A stretch of 64,000 nt of DNA. Origin: Halorussus pelagicus (lineage in GTDB: Archaea > Halobacteriota > Halobacteria > Halobacteriales > Haladaptataceae). Positions within the stretch are counted from its first letter, which is position 1. Every line of letters begins with the position of its first letter. The DNA lies in NCBI RefSeq assembly GCF_004087835.1, contig NZ_CP035119.1, positions 1,798,001-1,862,000 on the forward strand, given 5' to 3'. The notes beneath the pieces were generated by a model. That model did not search any database. It was not told the origin of the DNA and was given only the letters and a program-made list of their open reading frames with translations. Below are positions 18,095-27,013 of this stretch, piece after piece. The position numbers and the translations under genes were made by a program.

Positions 18095-18188
18095 CTACGG
18101 ACCGGCGTTTTTGAGGGTGAGCGTCCTACCGGCGGGAGAAGAGAGATACGTCGTTGCGGTGAGTGGGTAGACCACGAGTAGCTAGCTC

Positions 18189-18354
18189 CAGGCTTGAGCC
18201 AATCATACTGCACCCGTACAGCACTGCGACCGTAAACCTCACGCCTCCCCAACCTCCTCACTCCGTCGCTACGCTCCGTCGTTCGTCCCTCGCGCGGATG
18301 GGCGCGGCCTCACACCGCGAGGCCGCGCCCGCACGCGCCGACGTGGAAAAAACA
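18189..18354 (+). repeat. Interspersed intergenic element, copy 1
   Basis: It runs from CAGGCTTGAGCCA to a CACGCGCCGACGTGGAAAA-type end and matches the element at 23428-23660 in order and at both ends. The core 18287-18329 (43 bp) is identical in both and contains an 11-bp perfect stem, GGCGCGGCCTC with GAGGCCGCGCC. No reading frame is supported. Here it lies between convergent genes. Confidence 0.8.
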
Positions 18355-18384
18355 AAAACTCGAAACGCGGCGAGGTCCACCAGT

Positions 18385-19251
18385 TTACGCTTCCGCGGTC
18401 CGACGAATCAGCCTCGCTAGTCGGTCGTAGAACCCGTCGTCGTACTTCGTCTGGGCGTCGATGGTCGGCCGGGCGTTGGTCTCGTTGACCACCGCGCGGT
18501 CGTCGCCGACGAGGATGTCAACGCCGAGGTAGTCGATACCGAGCGCGTCGGCCGTTCGCTCGGCGAGGTCCCGGAGATTCGCGGGGAGGTCCACGCCGGT
18601 CGCTTTTGCGCCGCGGTGGACGTTGTGTTTCCAGCGGTCGCCGTCGGCGTCGTCCGGAATCCGGCGCTCAACCCCGCCGACGCACTCGCCGTCCACGACC
18701 ATCGCGCGGTAGTCCGTCGCGTCCGGGACGTACTCCTGCACGAGAAATGACTTGTCGCCGGTCGCGCGGTAGTCGTGGACCAAATCGAGGTAGTCGGTCA
18801 CGCCGAGATACGAGTCGGCGTCGCCGACCTTCGCCACGCCGACGCCCCGCGTCGTGGAGTTGGGCTTGAGGACGACCGGTGGGTCGAACCGCTCGAAGGC
18901 CGCCAGCAGGTCGGACTCGTCGGCGGGGTTCGAGACGAGGACGCTCTCGGGAACGGGCACACCGGCCCGTTCGAGTGCCGCAATCGCGCCTGCCTTGTTG
19001 CGCGAGGTGAGGACGGTCTCCCGGTCGTTGACCCACGGCACGTCGATGAGGGCGTCCACGACGCCACCCTCCATCGCCCGCGAGGGGTAGACGAACCCCG
19101 CGTCGAACTCGTCGCCGCTCCACGGCGGATCAGACAACGAGATGGTTCGACTCTCGCTCGGAACGTGGTGGACCGCAATTCCGCGCTCGGCGAGGGGGTC
19201 GCGCATGCGCTCGAACGTCTCCTCTCGGTAGGCGACCGCGAGGTCCAGCAT
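18385..19251 (-). CDS. ATP-grasp ligase, RimK-like
   Basis: A 288-residue protein with an ATP-grasp fold. ATP-binding segments are visible in PPVVLKPNSTTRGVGV and FLVQEYVPD. Metal/phosphate ligands appear in DILVGDDRAVVNETNARPTI. It resembles the RimK/LysX family, which forms amide bonds between amino acids and carboxylates or proteins; the substrate is not predictable. I start at the ATG giving MLDLAVAYREETF, since the 21 upstream codons are basic. It stands alone, convergent with the zinc-finger gene. Confidence 0.88.
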   Translation of the reverse strand: MLDLAVAYREETFERMRDPLAERGIAVHHVPSESRTISLSDPPWSGDEFDAGFVYPSRAMEGGVVDALIDVPWVNDRETVLTSRNKAGAIAALERAGVPVPESVLVSNPADESDLLAAFERFDPPVVLKPNSTTRGVGVAKVGDADSYLGVTDYLDLVHDYRATGDKSFLVQEYVPDATDYRAMVVDGECVGGVERRIPDDADGDRWKHNVHRGAKATGVDLPANLRDLAERTADALGIDYLGVDILVGDDRAVVNETNARPTIDAQTKYDDGFYDRLARLIRRTAEA

Positions 19252-19414
19252 ACGCGGTTGGTGGGAGTCGGCGGGTAAAAAGGTGCGTCTATGGACTCTC
19301 GTGAGACACTGCATACTGAACCACCAGTGTAACGGAGACCTGAATCTAACCGCAGTAGAAAAATTTCACCACCAAGAATTTAACTAAGCGGTAGAAAGAA
19401 GCGTCCAAGTAAGA

Positions 19415-20560
19415 ATGAGAACGTGGAATATTAGTGAAGATGCTCCGGGGAGGCTCGTTCCGTACGGGCGACGTTCGTATTACAAACCGGAGCCGCTTCC
19501 GCCGAGCCGAGAGCTGGAATTGAGCGAGGAGTTCTACGAACTGCTCTCGGGAGCCACGTTCTGGTTGGGGAGACTGAGCGGTATCAGTGAGATGGTCGAT
19601 TTTCCCCCGATGCTCTACGCGTCTTTAGTCCGAAAGGAAGCGGTCGAATCGGCGGAAATCGAAGGCGCAGACGTAGATGTGAACGACCTGTATCGTTACG
19701 AGACGCTGAAACTCGACGACGAAGCAGACCCTGACACGCGGAAAGACATCGACGAAGTGCGAAACTACGAAACAGCGGTTCGACAGGGTGTAGAAGCCAT
19801 CGACGCCGACGACGGAATTACTATCGACTTGCTCGAATCGCTACACGAGACACTTCTCTCCGGCGTCCGAAATGAAACCGACGTTATCGGAGATTTCCGG
19901 CGGACGCCGGTCCATCTCGGGTCGTTCGTGCCACCGGCCCCTCCGTCCGTTGAGGGAGATGTAGAAGCACTCGTCTCGTATATTCGTTCCGGCGGTGCGT
20001 ATCACGACGTAATCGATACCGCACTCGTTCACTATCAGTTCGAAACGATTCATCCCTTCGGCGACGGAAACGGCCGATTGGGACGCATTCTAATCACGCT
20101 TCAGTTGTACGAGACCGGTCTACTGTCCGCACCGAATCTCTATCTCAGTGAATACTTCAACAGAAACAAGGAGACGTACGTCGAGCGAATGCGGGAAGTG
20201 AGTCGAAATGGAGCATGGGAGGAATGGCTCACGTTCTTCGTCAAGGGCGTGTTGAGACAGGCCAGAGAAGCCTACGACCGGTCGTTAGAACTCCGGGACC
20301 TCCAGCGAGAGTACGAAGAGCGGTACGGGAATTCGAGTCGAGCAGACGCACGTCTCGCACGTCGGTTGTTTCGAAACCCGTACGTCGTCGCCTCGGAGAT
20401 TGCAGCGCTGTTAGACGTGACGAAACCGACAGCGTATCGGGCGATAAACACGCTCGAAGACGAAGGTATCTTGGAAGAGGTTACCGGGAAAGAACGAAAC
20501 AAAGAGTATAGAGCGACCGAAATCTTCGAGATTCTGGAACGGCCGCCCTCGACGTACTGA
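19415..20560 (+). CDS. Fic family protein with winged helix
   Basis: A 381-residue protein. The Fic core motif HPFGDGNGRLGR is complete near residues 212-223, so AMP transfer (or another nucleotide transfer) to protein hydroxyls is likely. The N-terminal inhibitory motif (S/T)xxxE(G/N) is present as SAEIEG near residue 80, marking a self-inhibited class II enzyme. A C-terminal winged helix (about 300-375) contains ALLDVTKPTAYRAINTL. The base composition is slightly AT-richer than neighbours. No antitoxin gene is adjacent, consistent with inhibition in cis. A TATA-like TTTAACTAAG lies about 30 bases upstream. Confidence 0.95.
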   Translation: MRTWNISEDAPGRLVPYGRRSYYKPEPLPPSRELELSEEFYELLSGATFWLGRLSGISEMVDFPPMLYASLVRKEAVESAEIEGADVDVNDLYRYETLKLDDEADPDTRKDIDEVRNYETAVRQGVEAIDADDGITIDLLESLHETLLSGVRNETDVIGDFRRTPVHLGSFVPPAPPSVEGDVEALVSYIRSGGAYHDVIDTALVHYQFETIHPFGDGNGRLGRILITLQLYETGLLSAPNLYLSEYFNRNKETYVERMREVSRNGAWEEWLTFFVKGVLRQAREAYDRSLELRDLQREYEERYGNSSRADARLARRLFRNPYVVASEIAALLDVTKPTAYRAINTLEDEGILEEVTGKERNKEYRATEIFEILERPPSTY

Positions 20561-20606
20561 CGAGAAACCAACACTGGTCGTAGAAGGTCTGCTCCGCGGA
20601 GCGCGA

Positions 20607-20945
20607 CTACGCCGACGTAATCTCCACGAGTCGCCCGTCGGGGTGGCGCAGGTACGCCGACCGGCCCCAATCGTAGTCGGCCGGTTCGCGGTGGACCGCG
20701 AGATTCGTCTCCGAGAGGCGAGCGAACGCCTCGTTCACGTCCTTGACGGCGAACGTGTAGTGGTCTTCGCACGGAAGGTCACCCGGCGCGGGGTCGTAGG
20801 TCTCGTGAACGAGAACGTCCACGCCCTCTACGTCGAAGAGTGCCATCGACTCCTCGGCGACCTCGGGGTCGCCGACGACGCGCTGGTAGAACTTCGTCGT
20901 CGTTCGCACGTCGTCGGTGAAGATGGCGACCTCGCGCAGTTCCAT
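20607..20945 (-). CDS. VOC/glyoxalase-fold protein
   Basis: A 112-residue single vicinal-oxygen-chelate domain pair (beta-alpha-beta-beta-beta twice). The order ELREVAIFTDDVRTTTKFYQ, then HYTFAVKDVNEAFARL and YLRHPDGRLVEI, is typical of glyoxalase/bleomycin-resistance proteins. The metal ligands may be His (HYTFAV) and Glu (LVEI). The true reaction is unknown. It is convergent with the Fic gene. Confidence 0.88.
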   Translation of the reverse strand: MELREVAIFTDDVRTTTKFYQRVVGDPEVAEESMALFDVEGVDVLVHETYDPAPGDLPCEDHYTFAVKDVNEAFARLSETNLAVHREPADYDWGRSAYLRHPDGRLVEITSA

Positions 20946-21075
20946 ACGGGCTTACATATCACAGTTCGGCAAAACAGTTTCGGAGAACGGTGTCGGTTTC
21001 GCCCGCGGGACCGACCCCGTGAGACCTTCGGACCGTCGCGGGCGTACCAGAGATGATAACTATCCAAACCTATTT

Positions 21076-21087
21076 CTATGTTCATAG
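21076..21087. promoter_or_regulatory. Dyad CTATGTTCATAG before 21101
   Basis: CTATG and CATAG form a perfect 5-bp inverted pair around TT, 13 bases before the ATG of the next gene, in an AT-rich stretch that also holds its promoter. It may be an operator or part of the promoter; it is short and could be chance. Confidence 0.3.
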
Positions 21088-21100
21088 TTAACATGTAATT

Positions 21101-21736
21101 ATGGGAACGTGGATAGACCCGAAAGAAGACGCGGCTAGTCTGTGGGGCGGCCGAAAATCCTCGTCTGAGCAGTTGGAGCCGATGGCGGGGACTGTGGCCC
21201 GCGCCATCGAGACGACCCTCCCGTTCCAATACTCAGAGACCGCACAGTATCGGGGAACGCTTCCGGACACCGAACTCGACGGCGTTCAGTACACCTCCGC
21301 GCAAGTCACCATCAACGGAATAATCCAGAGCGACCGACATATAAAGCTCCTCTCGCGGGGATACCTCTGGACGGCAGACGACGGTGCTTCCTACGGACGG
21401 CGATTCAAGTTTCAACTCCGCCGACCCGGACCGCCGTCGGAGACGACGCCGTTCGGGTCGTACGTGGCGTGGAACCGGTATCAAACCGGAACCGTCGAGA
21501 CGACCGAGAGCGAAGACGTGGCGTTCGAACCGACACCCGACACCACCCGGACGGAACGGGGGAACGCGTCGTTCGAAGAGGTCCCGCGTCCGCTCCGCCA
21601 GCACGTCGCCGAACTCGAACTCGTTCGGAACCCGGCCTTCGCCGAGTACGTGCTTCGGGAACGGGACCAGTGGGACGACTACGGCGGGGTGTTCCGCTGG
21701 ATACCGACGGCGTTCGACCAGCGATTCCACGAGTGA
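21101..21736 (+). CDS. Hypothetical protein
   Basis: A 211-residue soluble acidic protein without signal peptide, cysteines or membrane helix. It begins MGTWIDPKEDAASLWGGRK, has a beta-rich central region (about 60-130) with repeated aromatic residues, and ends in a charged helix. No family is recognised. It is preceded by an AT-rich promoter region and is convergent with rpl10e. Confidence 0.78.
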   Translation: MGTWIDPKEDAASLWGGRKSSSEQLEPMAGTVARAIETTLPFQYSETAQYRGTLPDTELDGVQYTSAQVTINGIIQSDRHIKLLSRGYLWTADDGASYGRRFKFQLRRPGPPSETTPFGSYVAWNRYQTGTVETTESEDVAFEPTPDTTRTERGNASFEEVPRPLRQHVAELELVRNPAFAEYVLRERDQWDDYGGVFRWIPTAFDQRFHE

Positions 21737-21794
21737 CACTCGCCACAGAAACAGCTACTGGCGGGGTAGCGAAACCGGAAAAGCGGAAGTCGAG

Positions 21795-22325
21795 TTACGC
21801 GACGAGAAGCTCTTCGCCCTTCTCGACTTTGACGCGGCACGGCGGCGAAATCTTGTTGTAGGCGCGGCGGAGCGCGTCCTTCGCAACGTCGGCCTGCTCG
21901 GGCTGGCACCAGACGGTGAAGATGCGGTCGTTTCGGGGGATACGGGCCGCGGTCCCGACGACTTTCCCGAACGCTTGGCGCATTCCGTCGGAGACACGGT
22001 CCGCACCTGCACCCGTCGCCTGCTTGTTCTCCCGGATGACGTGGTGGGGGAACTTGCGGAGCATCATCTTGTAGTTGCCCTCGCCGAGTTCCTTCAGGAG
22101 GTGGCGGTTGGCCGACAGACGCGACGCTTCGAGGGCGTCGTGGCGGAGCTGACACTCTTCCTCGGTGAGGAGGCTGATCTGGATGGGGTAGTCCTCTTGG
22201 TCGGCTTCGAGGTTACCCATCTGGTGCTGTGCGATCTTCGAACCGGGAATGCCGGTGATGTACTCGCGTCGGGTGTACGGCGGCTTGCTGATTTCCCGGT
22301 ACATCGAGGCGGGTTTGTCCGACAT
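21795..22325 (-). CDS. rpl10e: 50S ribosomal protein L10e (uL16)
   Basis: A 176-residue large-subunit protein, the archaeal/eukaryotic equivalent of bacterial L16, which sits near the peptidyl transferase and GTPase centres. Diagnostic segments are [50 protein letters not shown] and [15 protein letters not shown]. It is full length and starts at [10 protein letters not shown]. It stands alone with no ribosomal operon nearby on this strand. Confidence 0.98.
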   Translation of the reverse strand: MSDKPASMYREISKPPYTRREYITGIPGSKIAQHQMGNLEADQEDYPIQISLLTEEECQLRHDALEASRLSANRHLLKELGEGNYKMMLRKFPHHVIRENKQATGAGADRVSDGMRQAFGKVVGTAARIPRNDRIFTVWCQPEQADVAKDALRRAYNKISPPCRVKVEKGEELLVA

Positions 22326-22472
22326 AGTTATTACTGGATTCTGAAGGTCACGCGGCGGATAAACCCTTCGATGCGCGATAGGGCGGTTCGGCGTCGCTCG
22401 GGGCCGAAACCTTCGGGAACGCCTCGCACGACTTCGCCCGAGTCCGAGAGGCTACGGCGGAAATCCGACGCC

Positions 22473-23327
22473 TCACCGCGGGACCGTAATCAGCGTTAGC
22501 GCCGCCAACAGCCCGCCCTCGACGAATCCCGCGCCGTGGGCGAAGATGTTGGTGAACGTGCCGTCGGCGGCGGGGTCGGCCGGGAAGAGACCGTACACCA
22601 ACCAGACGAGCAGTGCGAACACCAGCGCGACGTACAGCAGGTCGAAGCCGACCTGCTGGTAGTAGGCGTCGCCGAAGGTCCGCCCGCGCGCCCGCGAGAC
22701 GATTCCCGAGACGGCCAGCGCGAGGCCGGTCCCGATCGCCCCGCCTTCGAAGAGACCGACGCCGTCGGCGTAAATCCACAGCAGTTCCCCGAGCAAGAGC
22801 AGGACCGCGAACTGGCCGACGAAAAAGACGGTCTCGCGGGAGTACGAGCGCCGGAGGTGGACCGCCACCGCGACCAGCAGGAAGCCGCCGAAGCCCGCGA
22901 CGACGCCGGAGAACCCACGCGAGACGGGCGACGCGCCGGAGAACCGCGTTTCGAGGACGACGTAGCTGGTGAGGTTGACCGTGACGGGCAGGACGAGCAG
23001 GAAGACTGGGAGCGTCCGGCGGAACCACGCCCGACGGTCGGCGTGCAGGCAGACGAGGTAGGTGACGACCGCCAGCGAGACGTACCCGCCGAGGTTGCTC
23101 AGCAGGTGCCCGAGGTTGGCGTGGACGTAGGCAGCGGTCAGCAGACTGGCGGGGTCGAGCGCGGCGTGGTCGAACGCGAGTTGCGCGTGGACCGCCGCGG
23201 GAAGCAAGAACTCGACGCCGACGAGGACGAGCGCGGCCACCGCGATGGCCGCGAGGTCGACCGCGACTGCCGACCGAGGGTAGCCGAACGATGTCGCCGA
23301 CTCCGGAGCGACGCGCGCGTCGGACAT
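22473..23327 (-). CDS. Rhomboid family intramembrane serine protease
   Basis: A 284-residue protein with about seven membrane helices. The rhomboid landmarks are in order: HANLGHLLSNLGGY, the catalytic serine in GFSGVVAGFGG and the catalytic histidine in the last helix, FAHGAGFVEGG. The N-terminal first span is extended relative to the minimal six-helix form. I start at MSDARVAPES because the upstream 27 codons are basic. Substrates are unknown. A second, smaller rhomboid lies at 53.1 kb. Confidence 0.87.
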   Translation of the reverse strand: MSDARVAPESATSFGYPRSAVAVDLAAIAVAALVLVGVEFLLPAAVHAQLAFDHAALDPASLLTAAYVHANLGHLLSNLGGYVSLAVVTYLVCLHADRRAWFRRTLPVFLLVLPVTVNLTSYVVLETRFSGASPVSRGFSGVVAGFGGFLLVAVAVHLRRSYSRETVFFVGQFAVLLLLGELLWIYADGVGLFEGGAIGTGLALAVSGIVSRARGRTFGDAYYQQVGFDLLYVALVFALLVWLVYGLFPADPAADGTFTNIFAHGAGFVEGGLLAALTLITVPR

Positions 23328-23427
23328 GGCTATGTCCGCTTCGACGGCTACCCTCAAAAGAGTCCGCCTCGATGTGTTTCGAGGAGTCTCTCGGGAGTAG
23401 TAACGCAAAACTGAAAGAAGCTCGCTT
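23328..23427. other. Divergent promoter spacer
   Basis: The spacer is between the rhomboid start and interspersed element copy 2. No gene is seen; it must hold the rhomboid promoter. Confidence 0.5.
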
Positions 23428-23660
23428 CAGGCTTGAGCCACTCAGACCGCACGGCACCGCCACAGCACCGCATCAGCCTCACCCCTCCCCAACCGCCTGC
23501 GTTGCTCGGTCTCCGCTTCGCTCCGACCTGTGCTACTCAGCCCTCGCGCGGATGGGCGCGGCCTCACACCGCGAGGCCGCGCCGTCGGACAAACCGCGTC
23601 CGACGAGCCATGCGCTCACGTCCGTTCGCGCAGACGCCCACACGCGCCGAGATGGAAAAT
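23428..23660 (+). repeat. Interspersed intergenic element, copy 2
   Basis: It has the same ends as the copy at 18189-18354 (CAGGCTTGAGCCA and a CACGCGCCGAGATGGAAAA-type end) and the identical 43-bp hairpin core at 23541-23583. It carries about 60 extra bases after the core (23584-23640). This copy lies between divergent genes. Confidence 0.8.
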
Positions 23661-23768
23661 TAGCCCTGCGCTCGAAATGCCCCGATTTCCTCCACGCTTG
23701 CGACTCCGAACCGCGCCGCCGTCAAACTCCACGCGCTTTTACGCGCGGACGACGTAGCGTTCCACAGT

Positions 23769-24422
23769 ATGAGCGAAACTGCGGAGCGCGTCCCGGTGAC
23801 GTGCCCATCCTGTTCGCCCGACGTGGAGACAGTCCACGAGGTGCTCAAGGACGGGAGCGGGCAGTTCACCGTGCGCTGTACGGAGTGCAGTCACGTCCAC
23901 AAGACGACCATCGAGACCGAGGAGGAAGTCGAGCGCGACGTTGTGGTCTCCCAAGACGGCGAATCGTTCACGGCGACCGTGGACGCGCCGCCCGAGGAGT
24001 CCGTCGCGGTCGGCGAGGAGTTCGTCCTCGAAACGCCCGAAGCCATCATGGTCGTGCGCATCACCGACCTCCAGTTGGGCGACGAGAAGCGCACCGACGA
24101 GGCCAAAGTCGAGGACGTGGAGACGTTCTGGACCCGCGCCGTGGACAACGTCCGGGTCAACGTCACCATCAACCCCAACGACGGGCGGCGCGACGACTCT
24201 CGCGGCCTCAAAATCGACGTACCGGGCGACCACGAGTTCACGGTGGGCGAGGTCGAGGAGTTCGGCGACGAGGAGTTCGAGGTCAAGTCCATCGCGGTCC
24301 GCGACGACGCCACGGGCTACGACTTCAACCCGCTTGGCGAGGCGGGCGACACCGCGGTGGCCAAGGACATCAAGCGCGTCTACGGCGACGACAAAACCTC
24401 GTCGGCGTGGTCCGCGTGGTAA
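23769..24422 (+). CDS. HVO_0476 family zinc-finger protein
   Basis: A 217-residue protein with an N-terminal zinc ribbon (CPSC near residue 13 and CTEC near 41) followed by a beta-rich domain (about 50-215) that contains VRITDLQLGDEKR and the TFWTRAVDNVRVNVTIN stretch. Family members are conserved in haloarchaea and have no established role. It is the first gene of a run with three methyltransferases on the same strand. Confidence 0.9.
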   Translation: MSETAERVPVTCPSCSPDVETVHEVLKDGSGQFTVRCTECSHVHKTTIETEEEVERDVVVSQDGESFTATVDAPPEESVAVGEEFVLETPEAIMVVRITDLQLGDEKRTDEAKVEDVETFWTRAVDNVRVNVTINPNDGRRDDSRGLKIDVPGDHEFTVGEVEEFGDEEFEVKSIAVRDDATGYDFNPLGEAGDTAVAKDIKRVYGDDKTSSAWSAW

Positions 24423-24464
24423 GACCGGACCGACCGAACTGAGAATCGCGTTTAGGGGGGAACC

Positions 24465-25136
24465 ATGTTTGGGGGAGAAAACTCCGAGGATTCTGACTAC
24501 GAACAGGCCCGCGAGCGCATGGTCAAGCAACTCGCCGCGCGCGATGAGTTCGCCGACTCGACGCTCGCCGCAATGGGCGCTGTCCCGCGCCACGAGTTCG
24601 TGCCGTCCGCTCGACGGGACCACGCCTACGAGGACCGACCGCTTCCCATCGGGAACGACCAGACCATCAGCGCGCCCCACATGGTCGCGGCAATGGTGGA
24701 CCTGCTCGACCTCGACGCGGGCGAGTCGGTCCTCGAAATTGGCACCGGGTGCGGCTATCATGCCGCGATCACCGCCGAAATCGTCGGCCCGGAGAACGTC
24801 CACAGCGTCGAGTACCACGAGTCGCTGGCGACCGAGACCCGCGACCGACTCGACCGATTGGGCTACGGTGACATCGCTATCCGCGTCGGCGACGGTCACG
24901 AGGGATGGCCCGCCCACGCGCCCTACGACGCTGCGTACCTGACCTGCGCCGCGCCGGAGTTCCCGACCGCGGTGGTCGAACAGGTCCGTCCGGAGGGCCG
25001 ACTGCTCGGCCCGCTCGAATCTTCGACCGGTCCCGCAGGTGGCCAACGACTCGTCTTCGCGCGCCGACGCGCCGACGGGACGCTCGACCGCGATACCCAC
25101 GGCCGGGTCCGATTCGTGCCGATGCAGGAAAACTAA
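24465..25136 (+). CDS. pcm: Protein-L-isoaspartate O-methyltransferase
   Basis: A 223-residue PIMT that methylates isoaspartyl residues to start their repair. The substrate-binding motif QTISAPHMVA (catalytic Ser in TISAPH) is intact near 67-73. SAM motif I is VLEIGTGCGYHAA. The length is right for the family. It is followed by a second methyltransferase and then a divergent PIMT paralogue. Confidence 0.95.
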   Translation: MFGGENSEDSDYEQARERMVKQLAARDEFADSTLAAMGAVPRHEFVPSARRDHAYEDRPLPIGNDQTISAPHMVAAMVDLLDLDAGESVLEIGTGCGYHAAITAEIVGPENVHSVEYHESLATETRDRLDRLGYGDIAIRVGDGHEGWPAHAPYDAAYLTCAAPEFPTAVVEQVRPEGRLLGPLESSTGPAGGQRLVFARRRADGTLDRDTHGRVRFVPMQEN

Positions 25137-25161
25137 GCCGACGCCGCCACAGCGTTTTCGC

Positions 25162-26178
25162 ATGGACTACCGCGAAGCCCTGCTTCTGTGGGCCGCCCGC
25201 GAGACGGGTGTTCTGGAAGCCGTCACGACCGACGCCGAGACGCCCGCGGCAGTCGCCGACGCGACCGGCGTCACCGAGCGCGCCGCCCGCATCGTCATCG
25301 AAGCGATGGCCGAACTGGGGTATCTAGAGGCCGTCGGCGACGCCGGAAGCGTCGCCGACGGCCCGGACGCCGTCGGCGACGCCGGAAGCGTCGCCGACGG
25401 CCCGGACGCGAGCGACGACGACCGAAACCACGTCCGGTACGAAATCACGAATCGTGCGCTCGGCTTCGTCGCCAAGGCGGACGTGCGCTCCATCGGGTCG
25501 GTTCCCCACGCGCTCGACTGCGTGGACCGCTGGATTCGGCTTCCCGAGACGATGGAGACCGGCGAACCGTCCGCTCCGGAGACGGCCTCGGAGGACTGGA
25601 CGCCCAACTTCGTCGGCGCGATGGCCAACGTGGACGACGCCGCGGTCCGAGCGAGCGTCACCGCCGCAGTCCACCGAAATCCCGATGCCGAGCGCGTGCT
25701 GGACGCCGGGGGCGGGCCGGGCGTCTTCGCCAAGGAGTTCGTCCGTCGAGGGTTCGACGTGACGCTGATAGACCGACCCGAGGTCATCGACATCGACCGG
25801 CGATTCCTCGAACACGAACCCATCGAGTTGGTCGCGGGCGACGTTACCGAGGACCTCCCGGACGACGAGTTCGACCTCGTGTTCTGCTCGCGCGTCGCCC
25901 ACGGCCTGAGTCCCGACGAGAACCGGCAGTTTCTGGCCAACGCCTACGACGCCCTCGAACCGGACGGCGCGGTCGTCCTGACCGACAGGGTTCGAGGCCG
26001 GGCAGACGACGCGGCCCTCTTCGGCGCGCACATGCTCGCTCAGACCGCGGCGGGCGACACCTACACCGAAGACCAGTTCCGAGCGTGGCTTCGAGACGCC
26101 GGTTTCGAGGATGTGGAAGTCCGCGACGTACCGGGTCTCGACAGGCAGGTCATCGCCGGACGGCGGCCGGGCGATTGA
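25162..26178 (+). CDS. O-methyltransferase, family 2 type
   Basis: A 338-residue class I methyltransferase. A winged-helix N-terminal domain (about 1-110) precedes the SAM domain with VLDAGGGPGVFAKEF near residue 180 and a VLTDRV strand. The substrate is unknown. The N-domain linker holds a perfect 39-bp tandem repeat giving AVGDAGSVADGPD twice. I start at MDYREALLLWAA; upstream codons overlap the end of pcm. It lies 25 bp after pcm. Confidence 0.88.
   Translation: MDYREALLLWAARETGVLEAVTTDAETPAAVADATGVTERAARIVIEAMAELGYLEAVGDAGSVADGPDAVGDAGSVADGPDASDDDRNHVRYEITNRALGFVAKADVRSIGSVPHALDCVDRWIRLPETMETGEPSAPETASEDWTPNFVGAMANVDDAAVRASVTAAVHRNPDAERVLDAGGGPGVFAKEFVRRGFDVTLIDRPEVIDIDRRFLEHEPIELVAGDVTEDLPDDEFDLVFCSRVAHGLSPDENRQFLANAYDALEPDGAVVLTDRVRGRADDAALFGAHMLAQTAAGDTYTEDQFRAWLRDAGFEDVEVRDVPGLDRQVIAGRRPGD
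25330..25407 (+). repeat. 39-bp tandem repeat within the coding sequence
   Basis: Two perfect copies (25330-25368 and 25369-25407) are in frame, adding one 13-residue unit, AVGDAGSVADGPD. This is probably recent slippage in a flexible linker. Confidence 0.9.
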
Positions 26179-26203
26179 AGTTCTCTCGTCACCGATGGGG
26201 CGT

Positions 26204-26968
26204 ATGGAACTCGCGGTGCTGCGAGACGACATGGTCGATAGCCTCGAACACGACTCGAAGGGAGTCGTCTCCAGCGAGAGCCTCAGCGCCGCCATGCGGA
26301 CGGTCCCCCGCCACGAGTTCGTCGAGGACGACCGACTAGCCTACGCCGACCGGTCGTTCGAACACCGCGGCACGCGCGTCCTCGCGCCGAGTACCGCGGC
26401 CCGGCTGCTGGAAGCGCTCGACGTAGACGAGGACGATTCGGTCCTCGTCGTCGGCGCGGGCGTGGGCTACACCCCGGCGGTCCTCGCGGAAATCGTCGGC
26501 GAGCGCAACGTTCACGCGGTAGACATCACCCGCAACGTGGTACTGGACGCGAGAAGCAACCTCGCGTCGGCGGGCTACGAGGGGGTCTTCGTGGACTGCC
26601 GGAACGGCGCGGACGGACTCCCGGAGTACGCACCCTTCGACTGCATCCTCGTGGAGGCCGCCGCGGCCGACCCGCCGCGGCCGCTGGTGCGACAACTCGC
26701 GCCCGGCGGGCGACTCGTTATCCCGGTCGGCATCGGCGAGCAGTCCCTGACTGTCGTTCGTGACGAGGTCTCTCCGGACCCTGAGACCGAGCCGCTCGGC
26801 ACGGTGGCGTTTCAACCTCTGCTCGTGGAGGGCGAACAAGCCGGGTCCATCGAGCGCAACCGGACCGTCCGCGAGGACCGCGAGCGCGCTGAACGCGCCC
26901 ACGAACGCCGGACCGGCTGGGAACACGAGTGGATAGACTGGGACGGCGACGGCGGGCGACCGGAGTAG
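26204..26968 (+). CDS. Divergent PIMT paralogue
   Basis: A 254-residue protein with the PIMT layout: an N-terminal RTVPRHEFVED-type segment, SAM motif I VLVVGAGVGYTPAV and ERNVHAVDI. The catalytic region is altered: where pcm has QTISAPHM, this protein has TRVLAPST, so the catalytic Ser and the following His are missing. It also has a long charged C-terminus. It may have a different substrate or act as a partner. ATG 26195 (MGRMEL) is an alternative start. Confidence 0.85.
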   Translation: MELAVLRDDMVDSLEHDSKGVVSSESLSAAMRTVPRHEFVEDDRLAYADRSFEHRGTRVLAPSTAARLLEALDVDEDDSVLVVGAGVGYTPAVLAEIVGERNVHAVDITRNVVLDARSNLASAGYEGVFVDCRNGADGLPEYAPFDCILVEAAAADPPRPLVRQLAPGGRLVIPVGIGEQSLTVVRDEVSPDPETEPLGTVAFQPLLVEGEQAGSIERNRTVREDRERAERAHERRTGWEHEWIDWDGDGGRPE

Positions 26969-27013
26969 TTTTTTACGGCTTCCGCTCCCCTCTCGGGAGG
27001 GGTCGCAGTCGCC

